A DNA stretch of 64,000 nucleotides, from contig JAHLLS010000003.1 in the NCBI GenBank assembly GCA_020444045.1, forward strand, positions 186,001 through 250,000. Direction: 5' to 3'. The notes under the pieces are model-generated. The model saw nothing but the letters and a program-made list of their open reading frames with translations, was not told the DNA's origin and ran no database searches. The translations under genes were made by a program, and so were the position numbers. Source of the DNA: Deltaproteobacteria bacterium. Its GTDB lineage: Bacteria; Desulfobacterota; Desulfobacteria; Desulfobacterales; UBA5852. Below, piece after piece: positions 54,031 to 63,721 of this stretch (within the stretch, counting starts at the first letter, position 1; every line of letters begins with the position of its first letter).

Positions 54031-57000
54031 TTGAGATTTTTTCGCTACATCATTGACCGGTGGCTGATTTTTGGCCTTCTCGTGATCGTCCTGCCCATCG
54101 TGGCGGGAACCTTTGCCTATCAATCCCTGCCCAAAGAGGGCGAACCGGAAATCTCGGCACCGGTGGCCATCGTCATCACCCTCTACCCCGGCGCGTCGCC
54201 CAGTGAGATCGAGAGTCTGGTGACCAACCCCATCGAAGAAGCTCTGAGCGATCTCAAAGATGTGGATGAAATGCGCTCGAATTCGGCCGAAGGGGTATCC
54301 GTCGTTGTCATCGATTTTCAGGCGGAAGCCGATCTGGAGCGCTCGCTGCAGAAGGTCCGGGAAAAAGTGACCGATGCCCGCAAGGACCTTCCCGAAGACG
54401 CCGAGGACCCGGAGGTCAATGAAGTCAGTTTTTCCGATATCCCTATCATGATCGCCTCGGTGGTCGGTGACATCGATCCGGTCAAACTGCGAAAACTTAC
54501 CGAAGATGTGGCCGATGAGATCGAGCTGATGCCGGAGGTTCTGGCCGCAGACGTCGCCGGTGGTTTGATCCGCGAAATTCAGATCTACATAGACCCGGAG
54601 CGTCTCACCCAATACGGCCTGACCATCCTGGATGTTTATCAGGCGGTCAAGCGCTCGGATATCAATATCCCCGGTGGACAGGTCAATGTGGAAGGACGCC
54701 GCCTTCTTTTGCGCACGCTCACCGAGATCAAAAACGTGGAAGACTACAACCAGGTGCCCCTGGTCCACCAGGGAGATCGGGTGGTCTTTCTAAAAGACGT
54801 GGCCCGTGTGGTTGACGGCCATTCCGAAGATATCACCTATTCCCGGGTCAACGGCGTGGCCTCGGTCTCCATTGCCATCAAGAAACGCGCCGGCGCCAAT
54901 ATTTTGGAAACGTCCCGCAAGGTTCGGGAAAAACTTGCCGATTTGGAGAAGACATTTCCGGCCGGCGTTCATGCCACGGTGACTGCGGAAAAGGCCAAGT
55001 ATATCAAGCAGGGCTTTGATCAGATGAACAACTCAGCCGTGTTCGGTCTGATCATCGTCGTTATCGTGCTCTATTTTGCCATGGGCCTGCGAAATTCCAT
55101 CATTACCGCCTTGTCGATACCGCTGTCGCTCATGCTGACCTTCGTGTTTTTAAAAATCTTCGACATGTCCAATAACGACATGGTGCGCTTCGCCCTCGTA
55201 TTGTGCATCGGCATGATCGTGGACAATGCGATCATCGTAGTGGAAAACGTCTATCATCACTTCCAGTTGGGCAAAGACCGCATCACCGCCGTGATCGAAG
55301 GCACTTCTGAAATTGCCATGCCGGTGATTTCGGCCACCCTGACGACCATGGCGGCTTTTTTACCCATGTTGCTCATGACGGGCGTTACCGGCGAATACAT
55401 GGGGTTTCTCCCCAAGACCGTATCCATCGCGCTGTGTGCTTCGCTGGTGGTGGCCCTGGTGGCCAACCCCCTGATCCTGAGCATGATCATGAAGCGCTCG
55501 CGCAAGGATGGTCGCATCGTAAGCCCGGAAGAGGACCTCCGGGAGCTGAAGCGGCTCTATGTGCGCGGGGTCACTTGGGCGCTGAACCACCGGTTTGTGC
55601 TGATTGTCCTGATATTCCTTTGCATGGGCGGTGCGCTGAGTCTGGTGGCCGGCGGGCTGGTCAAGGTGGAAATGTTTCCCGATGCGGATTTCGACTACAT
55701 CTATATCACCGTGGAAACGCCGCGGGGAACCGAGGTGGCGCTGACCGATGCGGTTGCAAGGCGCGTGGAGGAGATCGTTGAAGACCATGTGCCGGAGGTG
55801 GTCCAGGTGGTTTCCACGGTGGGCCAGAAGGGGCAGAGCGCGTACGAATTTTCTTTTGGCGCGGGTACCATCAGTAATTTTGCTGAAATCACCGTGGAGC
55901 TCAAGGATGGCAAGGAGTTCGCCCGCTCGTCCCATCGGGAAATCCAGGAGCGTCTCCGTCCCTATCTCCATGAAATTCCGGGAGCCGACATCCGCTTTCG
56001 CGCCATCCAGTGGGGACCCCCGACCGCGGCGCCGATTCTCCTCAAAATCGTCGGTCCCGAAATCGATGTGCTGCGCCAAATAACGGTTCGGGTCAGAGAA
56101 ACCATGGAAGCCATCGACGGGATCGTGGATATCAAGGATGATTTCAGCGATGCCGCCCCGGAGTTGCAGGTGGAGATTGACCGCAAACGGGCGGCGGCCA
56201 TGGGTATCCCCCTCGAATGGGTGGCCACCACCCTGCGGGGAGCGACCGCCGGACTGGATATCCGCGAATTTCGGGACGAGCTGGATGTTTCCAAAAAATA
56301 CGATCTCAAATTACGGTTTACCCCGGAATCGCGGACCAGCCCCAGAATGCTGGAAAAAATCAAGGTGCGTTCCGACACCGGCCAACTGGTGCCCCTGACC
56401 ACCATCGCCACCTATCAGCAGAACGAGGGGCTGAACAGCATCCGGCATTCCGACCGGCGCCGGATCGTCAGGGTTTCGGCCAATAACCGGGGACGTTCCG
56501 CCGTCGACATCACCCAGGAACTGATGGAGGCGCTGAAGGATCTGGAACTGCCCCCGGGCTATACGTTCGATTACTCCGGTGAGTACGAGGAAACGGCCGA
56601 ATCATTTGAATCATTGCGATTGGCTTATATTGTGGCGGCCCTTCTTATTTTTACCCTGCTGGTCTCCCAATTCAATTCCATCGCCCAGCCGTTTGCCATC
56701 CTCACGGCACTGCCCCTTTCCATCGTCGGCGCCATGGCCGGTCTGTACATCACCGGCAACAATTTTTCGATCATGAGTTTCATCGGCCTGGTGGGGTTGA
56801 GCGGCATCGTGGTGAACGACTCGATCGTATTGGTGGATTGCATCAACCGCATGCGGATGAGCGGCCTCAATATGTTCGATGCCATCGTGGCCGGCGGCCA
56901 GCAGCGCCTGCGGCCGATCATTTCCACCACGGTCTCCACAGTGGGGGGTATTCTGACACTGACGATTACCGATGAACTGTGGGAGGGGCTTGGGGTGGTC

Positions 57001-57714
57001 ATTATCTTCGGCATTTGCTTCGCCACGGTGTTGACCCTGGTGGTCGTTCCGGTCATGTACTCTCTTTTCGAAGGGGTGCGCTACTACATCATTTCGGCTT
57101 TCCGCGGACCGCGCTGGAAAGAGACTCCCGCCGGACAGACGTTTTTTTACTCCCGGCGCCGACATGCACGCATCGGCGTTTTTCTGATTGCGATGGTGCA
57201 GTCGCTTGTTCTTTTCTACGGGATCCAAACCGTGGCGCCCGGATTTATCGAGCGTGTGGCCGGCGCAACCCTGCAAGCGCCATCCCTGCTTAAACTCGTT
57301 ATCGAAGCCGGCGTGTTCTTCATCGCCCTTGGCCTTGAGGTCGCTGGTGTTTTATTCCTGCTGTTAACGCCGACGTGGATCGGCTGTATTTTTTTCATGG
57401 CCAAACGCAGCCGTGAAGGTTATTTCGTCGATATCACGCCGGCGGGTGTTTCCGTTGAAACGCCGGTGGACCGCTTTTTTATCGAAAAAGAAGCGATTAC
57501 CCGCATCAAAACAGCTCCTCTTTTTCCCGCAATACCTTCGATCTGCATCTACGCCGGACGCCGACGGATCGTGTTGCGCAAACTGATCCCATCCGACCGG
57601 ATTCCTGAACAGAAGCGGCTTTGGGACTGGATTCGTGGCAATGCACCGGGACGGACGGAGATTCGAAAGGGGATGGTGGCGTTGAAACAGTCATTGGAAA
57701 ATATGAAAAAATAA
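54031..57714 (+). CDS. RND efflux permease with C-terminal PH-like extension
   Basis: 1227 residues, about 180-200 longer than AcrB-like pumps. It starts at TTG 54031: a stop lies two codons upstream and the first in-frame ATG is beyond TM1, and MRFFRYIIDRW is the expected N-terminus. TM4 has IVDNAIIVVEN (Asp-Asn for the usual Asp-Asp) and TM10 has GIVVNDSIVLVD (Asn-Asp). From residue ~1030 a unique tail holds two more membrane helices (about 1050 and 1100) and a soluble end (YFVDITPAGVSVETPVDRFF...SICIYAGRRRIVLRKL) that resembles a bacterial PH-like domain. Substrates are unknown. It partners the MFP gene upstream. Confidence 0.93.
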   Translation: MRFFRYIIDRWLIFGLLVIVLPIVAGTFAYQSLPKEGEPEISAPVAIVITLYPGASPSEIESLVTNPIEEALSDLKDVDEMRSNSAEGVSVVVIDFQAEADLERSLQKVREKVTDARKDLPEDAEDPEVNEVSFSDIPIMIASVVGDIDPVKLRKLTEDVADEIELMPEVLAADVAGGLIREIQIYIDPERLTQYGLTILDVYQAVKRSDINIPGGQVNVEGRRLLLRTLTEIKNVEDYNQVPLVHQGDRVVFLKDVARVVDGHSEDITYSRVNGVASVSIAIKKRAGANILETSRKVREKLADLEKTFPAGVHATVTAEKAKYIKQGFDQMNNSAVFGLIIVVIVLYFAMGLRNSIITALSIPLSLMLTFVFLKIFDMSNNDMVRFALVLCIGMIVDNAIIVVENVYHHFQLGKDRITAVIEGTSEIAMPVISATLTTMAAFLPMLLMTGVTGEYMGFLPKTVSIALCASLVVALVANPLILSMIMKRSRKDGRIVSPEEDLRELKRLYVRGVTWALNHRFVLIVLIFLCMGGALSLVAGGLVKVEMFPDADFDYIYITVETPRGTEVALTDAVARRVEEIVEDHVPEVVQVVSTVGQKGQSAYEFSFGAGTISNFAEITVELKDGKEFARSSHREIQERLRPYLHEIPGADIRFRAIQWGPPTAAPILLKIVGPEIDVLRQITVRVRETMEAIDGIVDIKDDFSDAAPELQVEIDRKRAAAMGIPLEWVATTLRGATAGLDIREFRDELDVSKKYDLKLRFTPESRTSPRMLEKIKVRSDTGQLVPLTTIATYQQNEGLNSIRHSDRRRIVRVSANNRGRSAVDITQELMEALKDLELPPGYTFDYSGEYEETAESFESLRLAYIVAALLIFTLLVSQFNSIAQPFAILTALPLSIVGAMAGLYITGNNFSIMSFIGLVGLSGIVVNDSIVLVDCINRMRMSGLNMFDAIVAGGQQRLRPIISTTVSTVGGILTLTITDELWEGLGVVIIFGICFATVLTLVVVPVMYSLFEGVRYYIISAFRGPRWKETPAGQTFFYSRRRHARIGVFLIAMVQSLVLFYGIQTVAPGFIERVAGATLQAPSLLKLVIEAGVFFIALGLEVAGVLFLLLTPTWIGCIFFMAKRSREGYFVDITPAGVSVETPVDRFFIEKEAITRIKTAPLFPAIPSICIYAGRRRIVLRKLIPSDRIPEQKRLWDWIRGNAPGRTEIRKGMVALKQSLENMKK

Positions 57715-57752
57715 ACAGGAAGACCCAAGTCGTCGGAGGGCGCCGAGCACCA

Positions 57753-57760
57753 AACTTTAG
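57753..57760. repeat. Target-site duplication, left copy
   Basis: AACTTTAG directly before the left end of the IS element; identical to the right copy. Confidence 0.9.
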
Positions 57761-59074
57761 GAGGGTGTACAAATAACTGTGTAACTGGTTATCAATAACC
57801 TTACTCAAAGGAGAAGGCGATGGCCAGTAAGAAATCCAAACAAGATGCCCTCATTGACGACCTGCTGCAAGACTGTGACGACCCCCAAGATATCCTTGGC
57901 AAAAACGGGCTGCTCAAGCAACTGACCAAGCGTTTGGTCGAGAGGACGCTGGAGGCCGAGTTAACCGATCATTTGGGCTATGAACCCAACGCCCCGCAGG
58001 GTCGTGGCTCCGGCAACAACCGCAACGGCAAAAACCAGAAAACCATACAGAGTGATTCCGGGCCGCTTCAAATCGAAGTTCCCAGGGACCGCAATGGGTC
58101 TTTCGATCCGCAGTTGGTCAAAAAACGTCAGCGGCGACTCAAAGGCTTCGACGAGAAGGTCATCGCCCTATATGCCCGTGGGCTCAGCACCCGTGATATT
58201 CAAGGGCAGCTTCAAGAGCTCTATGGGGTGGAGGTTTCGCCCACCCTGATTTCCAACGTTACCGCGACAGTGATGGATGAGGTTCGCGCCTGGCAATCAC
58301 GCCCGCTCTCGGCGGTGTATCCCATACTGTACTTTGACGCCCTTTTCGTCAAATCACGCCAGGAAGGACCGGTCAGAAACAAGGCCGTCTATCTGGCGTT
58401 GGGTATCAACCTTGAGGGTGAGAAAGAACTGCTGGGTCTGTGGATGGCCGATACGGAAGGCTCCCGATTCTGGCTAACGGTGTTTAACGAGCTCAAAAAT
58501 CGGGGTCTTCAGGACTGTTTTATCGCCTGTGTCGATGGGCTAAAGGGCTTGCCTGAAGCCATCGAGACGGTTTTCCCTCAGACGCAGGTTCAGCTTTGTA
58601 TTGTTCACAAACTGCGCAACTCGTTCAAATACGTTCCCTGGAAGGAGCGCAAGGCCGTCGCCACGGATCTTCGAGCCGTATATGCAGCAGTGACACTGAA
58701 GGAGGCCGAACAGGCCCTGGAGCGCTTTTCTGAACGCTGGGATGCAAAATACCCGGCGATCAGCCCGAGTTGGCGCAAGGACTGGGAGCGCTTGACGGTC
58801 TTCTTCGATTATTCTGCTGAAATCAGGAAAGTGATTTACACGACCAACGCCATCGAATCGCTAAACTATTCGCTGCGCCGAATGCTAAAAACCCGTGGCG
58901 CTTTTCCCAACGACGATGCGATCTTCAAAGTATTGTATCTGGCGATCAACCGGGTGGCTAAGAAATGGACGATGCCGATCCGGGACTGGAAAGCGGCACT
59001 TAATCAGTTTGTCATCCTCTTTGGCGAACGGGTGACAATATGAATGGCGGTTACACAGTTAATTTGACACCCTC
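57761..59074 (+). mobile_element. Complete IS256-family insertion sequence, 1314 bp
   Basis: Terminal inverted repeats of about 26 bp: left GAGGGTGTACAAATAACTGT (57761 on) and, at the right end read in reverse, GAGGGTGTCAAATTAACTGT (59074 back to 59049), differing by an indel. The ends are bounded by the 8-bp direct repeat AACTTTAG. One transposase gene fills the interior. Intact ends, intact gene and identical duplication indicate a recent insertion. It landed in the gap between the RND gene and a decayed DUF1508 gene and broke no other gene. Confidence 0.95.
57820..59043 (+). CDS. IS256-family (Mutator-type) transposase
   Basis: 407 residues, an intact reading frame. The DDE residues are visible at D173 (LYFDALFVK), D239 (ACVDGLKG) and E346 (TTNAIESLN), with the family spacing. 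CIVHKLRNS lies between D239 and E346 as is typical for the family. Start ATG has AGGAGAAGG upstream. It should be functional. Confidence 0.95.
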   Translation: MASKKSKQDALIDDLLQDCDDPQDILGKNGLLKQLTKRLVERTLEAELTDHLGYEPNAPQGRGSGNNRNGKNQKTIQSDSGPLQIEVPRDRNGSFDPQLVKKRQRRLKGFDEKVIALYARGLSTRDIQGQLQELYGVEVSPTLISNVTATVMDEVRAWQSRPLSAVYPILYFDALFVKSRQEGPVRNKAVYLALGINLEGEKELLGLWMADTEGSRFWLTVFNELKNRGLQDCFIACVDGLKGLPEAIETVFPQTQVQLCIVHKLRNSFKYVPWKERKAVATDLRAVYAAVTLKEAEQALERFSERWDAKYPAISPSWRKDWERLTVFFDYSAEIRKVIYTTNAIESLNYSLRRMLKTRGAFPNDDAIFKVLYLAINRVAKKWTMPIRDWKAALNQFVILFGERVTI

Positions 59075-59082
59075 AACTTTAG
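59075..59082. repeat. Target-site duplication, right copy
   Basis: AACTTTAG directly after the right end of the IS element. Confidence 0.9.
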
Positions 59083-59091
59083 GGCAGAAAT

Positions 59092-59269
59092 TTAAATCTG
59101 GTCGTCCACATCTGCAACGGACACATTTTCTTGAGAGATTAGATGGTCTTCATTGCTGAAGCTTTTGCTTTTACCCCTCATAGGAAAACATGGCTTCCCC
59201 GTTGGGGGCTTTGAATCGGAACCGGAACTCACCCGCCTTGTTTTTTTAGACCTCGAACTTGCAAGCTAT
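59092..59269 (-). pseudogene. Decayed DUF1508 (YegP-type) gene
   Basis: On the minus strand AAAGGAGG is followed by ATA at 59269 where a start codon is expected, then ACKFEV, a TAA, KNKAGEFRFRFKAPNGEAMF, a frameshift, KAKASAMKTI, another TAA, SLKK, a second frameshift and VADVDDQI. Together these pieces read as one DUF1508 protein of about 60 residues (family pattern KFEVYK-GEFRFRLKA-NGE-SEGY-KA-GI-S-KKN-A). The start codon, two stops and two frameshifts make it non-functional. The IS256 insertion lies 18 bp beyond its 3' end. Family named from memory. Confidence 0.65.
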
Positions 59270-59299
59270 TGTGTTGCCTCCTTTCTTGGATTCTGGATA

Positions 59300-62239
59300 T
59301 TAACGGTCCAACTCAGACCGAATGGCCATGCCGATTTCTTGCAATACGTATGGTTTTTTTACATAGGCACCCGCACCGAGTTTCTGCGCTTGTTTAACCT
59401 TTTCAGAATCCGAATAGCCGCTGACAATGATAGCCTTTTGCTCAGGATTAACCTCCAGGATTTGCTGGAATGTCTCCAAACCATCAATACCCGGGTCCAT
59501 AATCATATCAAGAACAACGAGATCTGCCTTTTGACGTTTAAGGTATTCCACTGCTTTTTCGCCACTTGGAACGGTGGCAACGCTATAGCCCAGTCGAGAG
59601 AGCATCAGATTGGCTAAATCCCGCTGTTCCTTTACATCATCGACAACCAGGATGGATTCCTCCTTGCCCTTGTAATTGTCGATGGACACGATGTCAGCAC
59701 GGGATTCCTTCTTTTTCCTGCTTGCGGGGAAATATAGACTTATCGTGGTACCGGCCCCAACCTTGCTTGTAACATCAATCTGTCCCTTATGGTCTTTCAC
59801 AGCAGCCCAAACAACAGACATTCCAAGACCCGTGCCACTTCGTCCCATGATTTTTTTAGTGTAGAAGGGCTCGAAGATATGCTTTTGATCCTTTTTTGAA
59901 ATCCCTATGCCGGTATCCGATACAGCCAGGACGACGTAATCCCCCTCGTGAACATCGTCAAAACCACTAATGGCCTTGTCCACATACTGGTTCCGGGAAC
60001 TTATTAACACGTCTCCCCCATCGGGCATAGCCTCAGCTGCGTTAGAGACCAGGTTCATTAGTGTTTTGAATAAGTGAACCGAGGAACCTTCAACATTAAG
60101 TAAACTTGAGTCGGTGTTCACAGCAAATTGAATATTGGGGTGATAAACCGCCATCTTTCTGTATTCGGGAGAATTTAAATATTCGTGGATGATATCGTTT
60201 ATATTTATTGTTTTTGTTGTCGTGACGCCACGGCGTGCCATTGTCAACAAGTCCTGGACCATGGCCGACGCTTTTTGCCCTGATTCCATGATGGTGGTTA
60301 GAGGTTCATGAAGCGTGCTGTCTTCGGGTAAATCCATCAACAGCAATTCTGGATAACTGACGATTCCGCTCAAAATATTATTCAGGTCGTGGGCCACACC
60401 ACCGGCAAGGGTTCCGACAGCTTCCATTTTTTTTGCCCGATCAAGCATGTCCTCTAATCGTTTTTTCTCTTTATTCGCTTCCCAGCGCTCCGTAATGTCA
60501 CGTGCCGAGCCGCGAACACCGGTTGGTTTATCCTCCTCTACGATAAGTGAGCTTTTGTATTCCAATATGAGCTTAGCACCGTCTTTCTTGAGGATACTTG
60601 TGATGCCTTCCACATGGCCCGAAGCAAGAATATCTCTTAGATATATTGAGTACTGGTCACTATAATCAAAGGGTAAAAGATCGCTCAGTTTCATCTTTGT
60701 TAGTGCCGTATGGCTGTATCCAGTTGCATCGGCAAAAGCCTTATTGGCATTTTGTATTCTGCCTTCCAGATCATGCGAATAGAGAAAATCGGAAACATTT
60801 TCAAATATGTCCCGGTATTTTTCCTCACTTTCCTTTAATTTATTGTAGAATATTGAATTGTTGATGCTGATTGCTAAATTTGCGGCAATCCCTTTCAGCA
60901 AGTTCAAATCGCTTTGCTGCAGTTTTCTTTTTGAAATGTGATTGTCAACGGCCAGAATCCCTAACGATTTATTCTCGTAAGCAATCGGCACACAGACCAG
61001 TGAATGGGGATTAAACTGGTTAATCAGACGCTGGCTTCGTTCAGAAAAACGGTGTTTAAGGTCATTTTTGTCGTGTACGATAAAAGGCTGCTGGTCATGG
61101 AAAGTTCGTGTAAATAGTCCCCTGGAATCCGGTTTATCCAAATTGAAATTTAGATGACGCAATATGTCTGTCTCTTGTGGATCAAACCCATATCCAGTCG
61201 CGAATTTAAGGTATTTCCCCTTGGGGTCAGATAAGAACAGCATGCCCCGGTCATATGCGAGGCGGCTTTGCATGGTGTTAGCCACTGTCTCGAAAAGCGT
61301 TTGAGTGTCCATCAAAGTCGAGGTGGCTTTTCCGATTTCCTCAATCACCAGCGAACTGTTATATTGCGCCTTGATGCCATCCAGGTGATCCTGGGCAATG
61401 TCTCCTTGCGCCGCAATCGTTTTGGTAAGATCCTTGATTTTTATAATATGAGAATACGTGGAAAAAGAAAAAATGATCAGGCCCAGAATAAGGTTAACGG
61501 TAAACCAGGTCGAAATTGGTAATAGGAAAAAAAGGAGGAGGGATAGTAGGAAACTTGCAATCGCAACTGAATTTCTAAGACGCTGCCAGAACAAGGTTAG
61601 GCTTTTTTCCCATGTGACGATGTAAAGGCACTTTGAATCCCCTCGATGGATGCACTGCGGATGCTCCACTTTTGAATATTGATTCGAGAAATTTTTTCCA
61701 ACGCCCTCGAAAGAACCCACTCGATTTTTGCATTGAAACAGCCCTTCTTTAACACCCGGTTTGAGAGCCACGGAAATTTCGACTTTGGTAGCCCCTATTC
61801 GCCTTGTTTCAACATTTGCCGCACGGCTGATTAATGGGTATATTTTCCCCATAAACATATAGATGGACGCCGGATTAATTAGGCTTATGGCAATTTTTTT
61901 AATAACCCCCAAAGCATCTGATGAAATGGCGTAACGTCCGACATCCCGGGAAATCATTTCGTTTTGGGTTTTCTGGTTTAGGATCGTGTGAAAACAGTTC
62001 ACCTGATTTTGATTGAACCAATGGGCAGGGTCTTCCAGTTCTAATCTGGTCATTCCGGCATACTCAAGGACTTCGTCAAAATCGACCGCGGGATAGTTTT
62101 TTTGAAGATACTCGGAATAAACTTTAACTACCCGACTGTTATACAATGGGGTGCTGTCATCGAGATGCGTATGCTCCATGGCCTGATGAACGACATCCAT
62201 CTCGGGATGTTGATTGGATTGTGTGGGATTTTGGCTCAT
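59300..62239 (-). CDS. Hybrid sensor histidine kinase (N-terminal sensor, 2 TM, GAF, PAS, HisKA, HATPase, REC)
   Basis: 979 residues from ATG at 62239; a GTG at 62266 gives nine more. Order: an N-terminal sensory domain (about 35-225) ending in HPQCIHRGDSKCLYIVTWE, like small-molecule-binding V4R-type sensors; two membrane helices (about 235-280); GAF (310-470); PAS (480-600); HisKA with GGVAHDLNNILSG; HATPase; and a C-terminal receiver with its phosphorylatable aspartate in VVLDMIMD. The signal is unknown. Codons are much more AT-rich than in the rest of the window, suggesting recent transfer. No response-regulator or target genes are adjacent. Confidence 0.9.
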   Translation of the reverse strand: MSQNPTQSNQHPEMDVVHQAMEHTHLDDSTPLYNSRVVKVYSEYLQKNYPAVDFDEVLEYAGMTRLELEDPAHWFNQNQVNCFHTILNQKTQNEMISRDVGRYAISSDALGVIKKIAISLINPASIYMFMGKIYPLISRAANVETRRIGATKVEISVALKPGVKEGLFQCKNRVGSFEGVGKNFSNQYSKVEHPQCIHRGDSKCLYIVTWEKSLTLFWQRLRNSVAIASFLLSLLLFFLLPISTWFTVNLILGLIIFSFSTYSHIIKIKDLTKTIAAQGDIAQDHLDGIKAQYNSSLVIEEIGKATSTLMDTQTLFETVANTMQSRLAYDRGMLFLSDPKGKYLKFATGYGFDPQETDILRHLNFNLDKPDSRGLFTRTFHDQQPFIVHDKNDLKHRFSERSQRLINQFNPHSLVCVPIAYENKSLGILAVDNHISKRKLQQSDLNLLKGIAANLAISINNSIFYNKLKESEEKYRDIFENVSDFLYSHDLEGRIQNANKAFADATGYSHTALTKMKLSDLLPFDYSDQYSIYLRDILASGHVEGITSILKKDGAKLILEYKSSLIVEEDKPTGVRGSARDITERWEANKEKKRLEDMLDRAKKMEAVGTLAGGVAHDLNNILSGIVSYPELLLMDLPEDSTLHEPLTTIMESGQKASAMVQDLLTMARRGVTTTKTININDIIHEYLNSPEYRKMAVYHPNIQFAVNTDSSLLNVEGSSVHLFKTLMNLVSNAAEAMPDGGDVLISSRNQYVDKAISGFDDVHEGDYVVLAVSDTGIGISKKDQKHIFEPFYTKKIMGRSGTGLGMSVVWAAVKDHKGQIDVTSKVGAGTTISLYFPASRKKKESRADIVSIDNYKGKEESILVVDDVKEQRDLANLMLSRLGYSVATVPSGEKAVEYLKRQKADLVVLDMIMDPGIDGLETFQQILEVNPEQKAIIVSGYSDSEKVKQAQKLGAGAYVKKPYVLQEIGMAIRSELDR

Positions 62240-62914
62240 GGCAAGCGTGGTTGGCGAATTAAGCACTGATACATGACGGCGGTTTGTTTTAGATCAACAT
62301 CCTTTGCACATTGATGCATTGGGGAAAATTCCAATAAAAATAATGAGAACATGAACTTTGAAGTGTGTGCGTACCGATTGTAATTTGGTAATTGCACATT
62401 TCACATCATAATTAGTTGGCTTTCATCATCATAGTCAAGAAACATTTTGTATGGATTCAATTAGTTGCAACGATCGAAATAATATCCACAAAGATCGTGA
62501 TTCCTGATTGAAATTTGCCCCCGACATGCACCAGGTTTTCATTTTGAAAATTGAAATGGGTTTTGAATCCAGAGCAAAAACAAACCGACGGCCATAAACG
62601 CTTTCAATCGGAACCATTCTCAACATGCTATAGTTATTGACGAATATCACCATTTTCGGGATTCAAGACTTAATTAGCATAGCCTTCAGCCTCGCCTTAT
62701 TCTAATCGCCCCCCAAATATGGTATCCGTAGTTTTAAGAAACTGGTACATTTTCGATATATTATAGATTGGTTACTCCTACTCTCGAACATCTCGTCGCA
62801 TAAGCTAATAAGAAATGATTCAGAATAATTCACAGACTAAAGAAAAAAATCAGACATATTGAATCCTATGTCATGCGTTTGCATAAATGAGCGTATATCA
62901 TTTGGAGATGATAC
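62240..62914. other. AT-rich intergenic stretch, no gene recognised
   Basis: About 650 bp of strikingly AT-rich sequence between divergent genes. A 72-codon minus frame (62435-62653) has no family and an AT-driven composition. The zupT promoter must lie near the end; AT-rich -10-like tracts are many and none stands out. Confidence 0.5.
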
Positions 62915-63721
62915 ATGGAGAACAACGTCTTATTCGCTCTCGGGTTAACCCTTTTCGCCGGCCTGTCCACGGGTATTGGCAGCCTTATCGGGTTCATGTC
63001 CAAGCAGTTCAACCCGCGGTTCCTGACCGTCGCCTTGGGCTTTTCGGCGGGGGTGATGATTTACGTTTCCATGATCGAAATATTCGTCAAGGCCAGGGAT
63101 TCCCTGGCGGTCAACTTCGGCGACAAGATGGGCTACGTATGGACGGTAGTATCGTTCTTCGCCGGTATCGCCCTGATCGCCCTGATCGACAAACTGATTC
63201 CCTCATATGAAAACCCCCACGAAATGAATGTCGAGCAGAAAATCAGGGACAGCACCGATGAACAAAAAAGCAAGCTCATGCGCATGGGAATGTTTTCAGC
63301 GCTGGCGATCGGCATTCACAACTTCCCCGAAGGCCTCGCAACCTTCATGAGCGGGCTGACCAACCCGACCTTGGGTATCAGCATTGCCGTGGCCGTCGCC
63401 ATCCACAACATTCCGGAGGGGTTGGCCGTTTCGGCGCCGATTTTTTATGCCACGAAAAGCCGGAAAAAAGCTTTTGTGTATTCGTTCCTGTCCGGTTTGG
63501 CGGAACCGATTGGCGCCCTGATCGGCTATTTTGTTCTGAGGTCGATTTTCAATGAGACTACCTTCGGGGTCATATTCGCTTCTGTTGCCGGAATCATGGT
63601 CTACATTTCTTTAGACGAACTGTTGCCCACCGCAGAGGAATATGGAGAACATCACCTTGCCATCGGTGGGCTGATCGTCGGAATGTTAGTCATGGCAGTG
63701 AGCCTTTTGTTATTTGCATAA
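62915..63721 (+). CDS. zupT: Zinc transporter ZupT (ZIP family)
   Basis: 268 residues from ATG at 62915, with GGAG seven bases upstream. Eight membrane helices. The metal site of TM4 and TM5 is seen in HNFPEG and HNIPEG, and a conserved E follows in TM7 (SGLAEPIGALIGY). It imports zinc and possibly iron, manganese or other divalent metals. It stands alone in the low-GC end of the window. Confidence 0.96.
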   Translation: MENNVLFALGLTLFAGLSTGIGSLIGFMSKQFNPRFLTVALGFSAGVMIYVSMIEIFVKARDSLAVNFGDKMGYVWTVVSFFAGIALIALIDKLIPSYENPHEMNVEQKIRDSTDEQKSKLMRMGMFSALAIGIHNFPEGLATFMSGLTNPTLGISIAVAVAIHNIPEGLAVSAPIFYATKSRKKAFVYSFLSGLAEPIGALIGYFVLRSIFNETTFGVIFASVAGIMVYISLDELLPTAEEYGEHHLAIGGLIVGMLVMAVSLLLFA

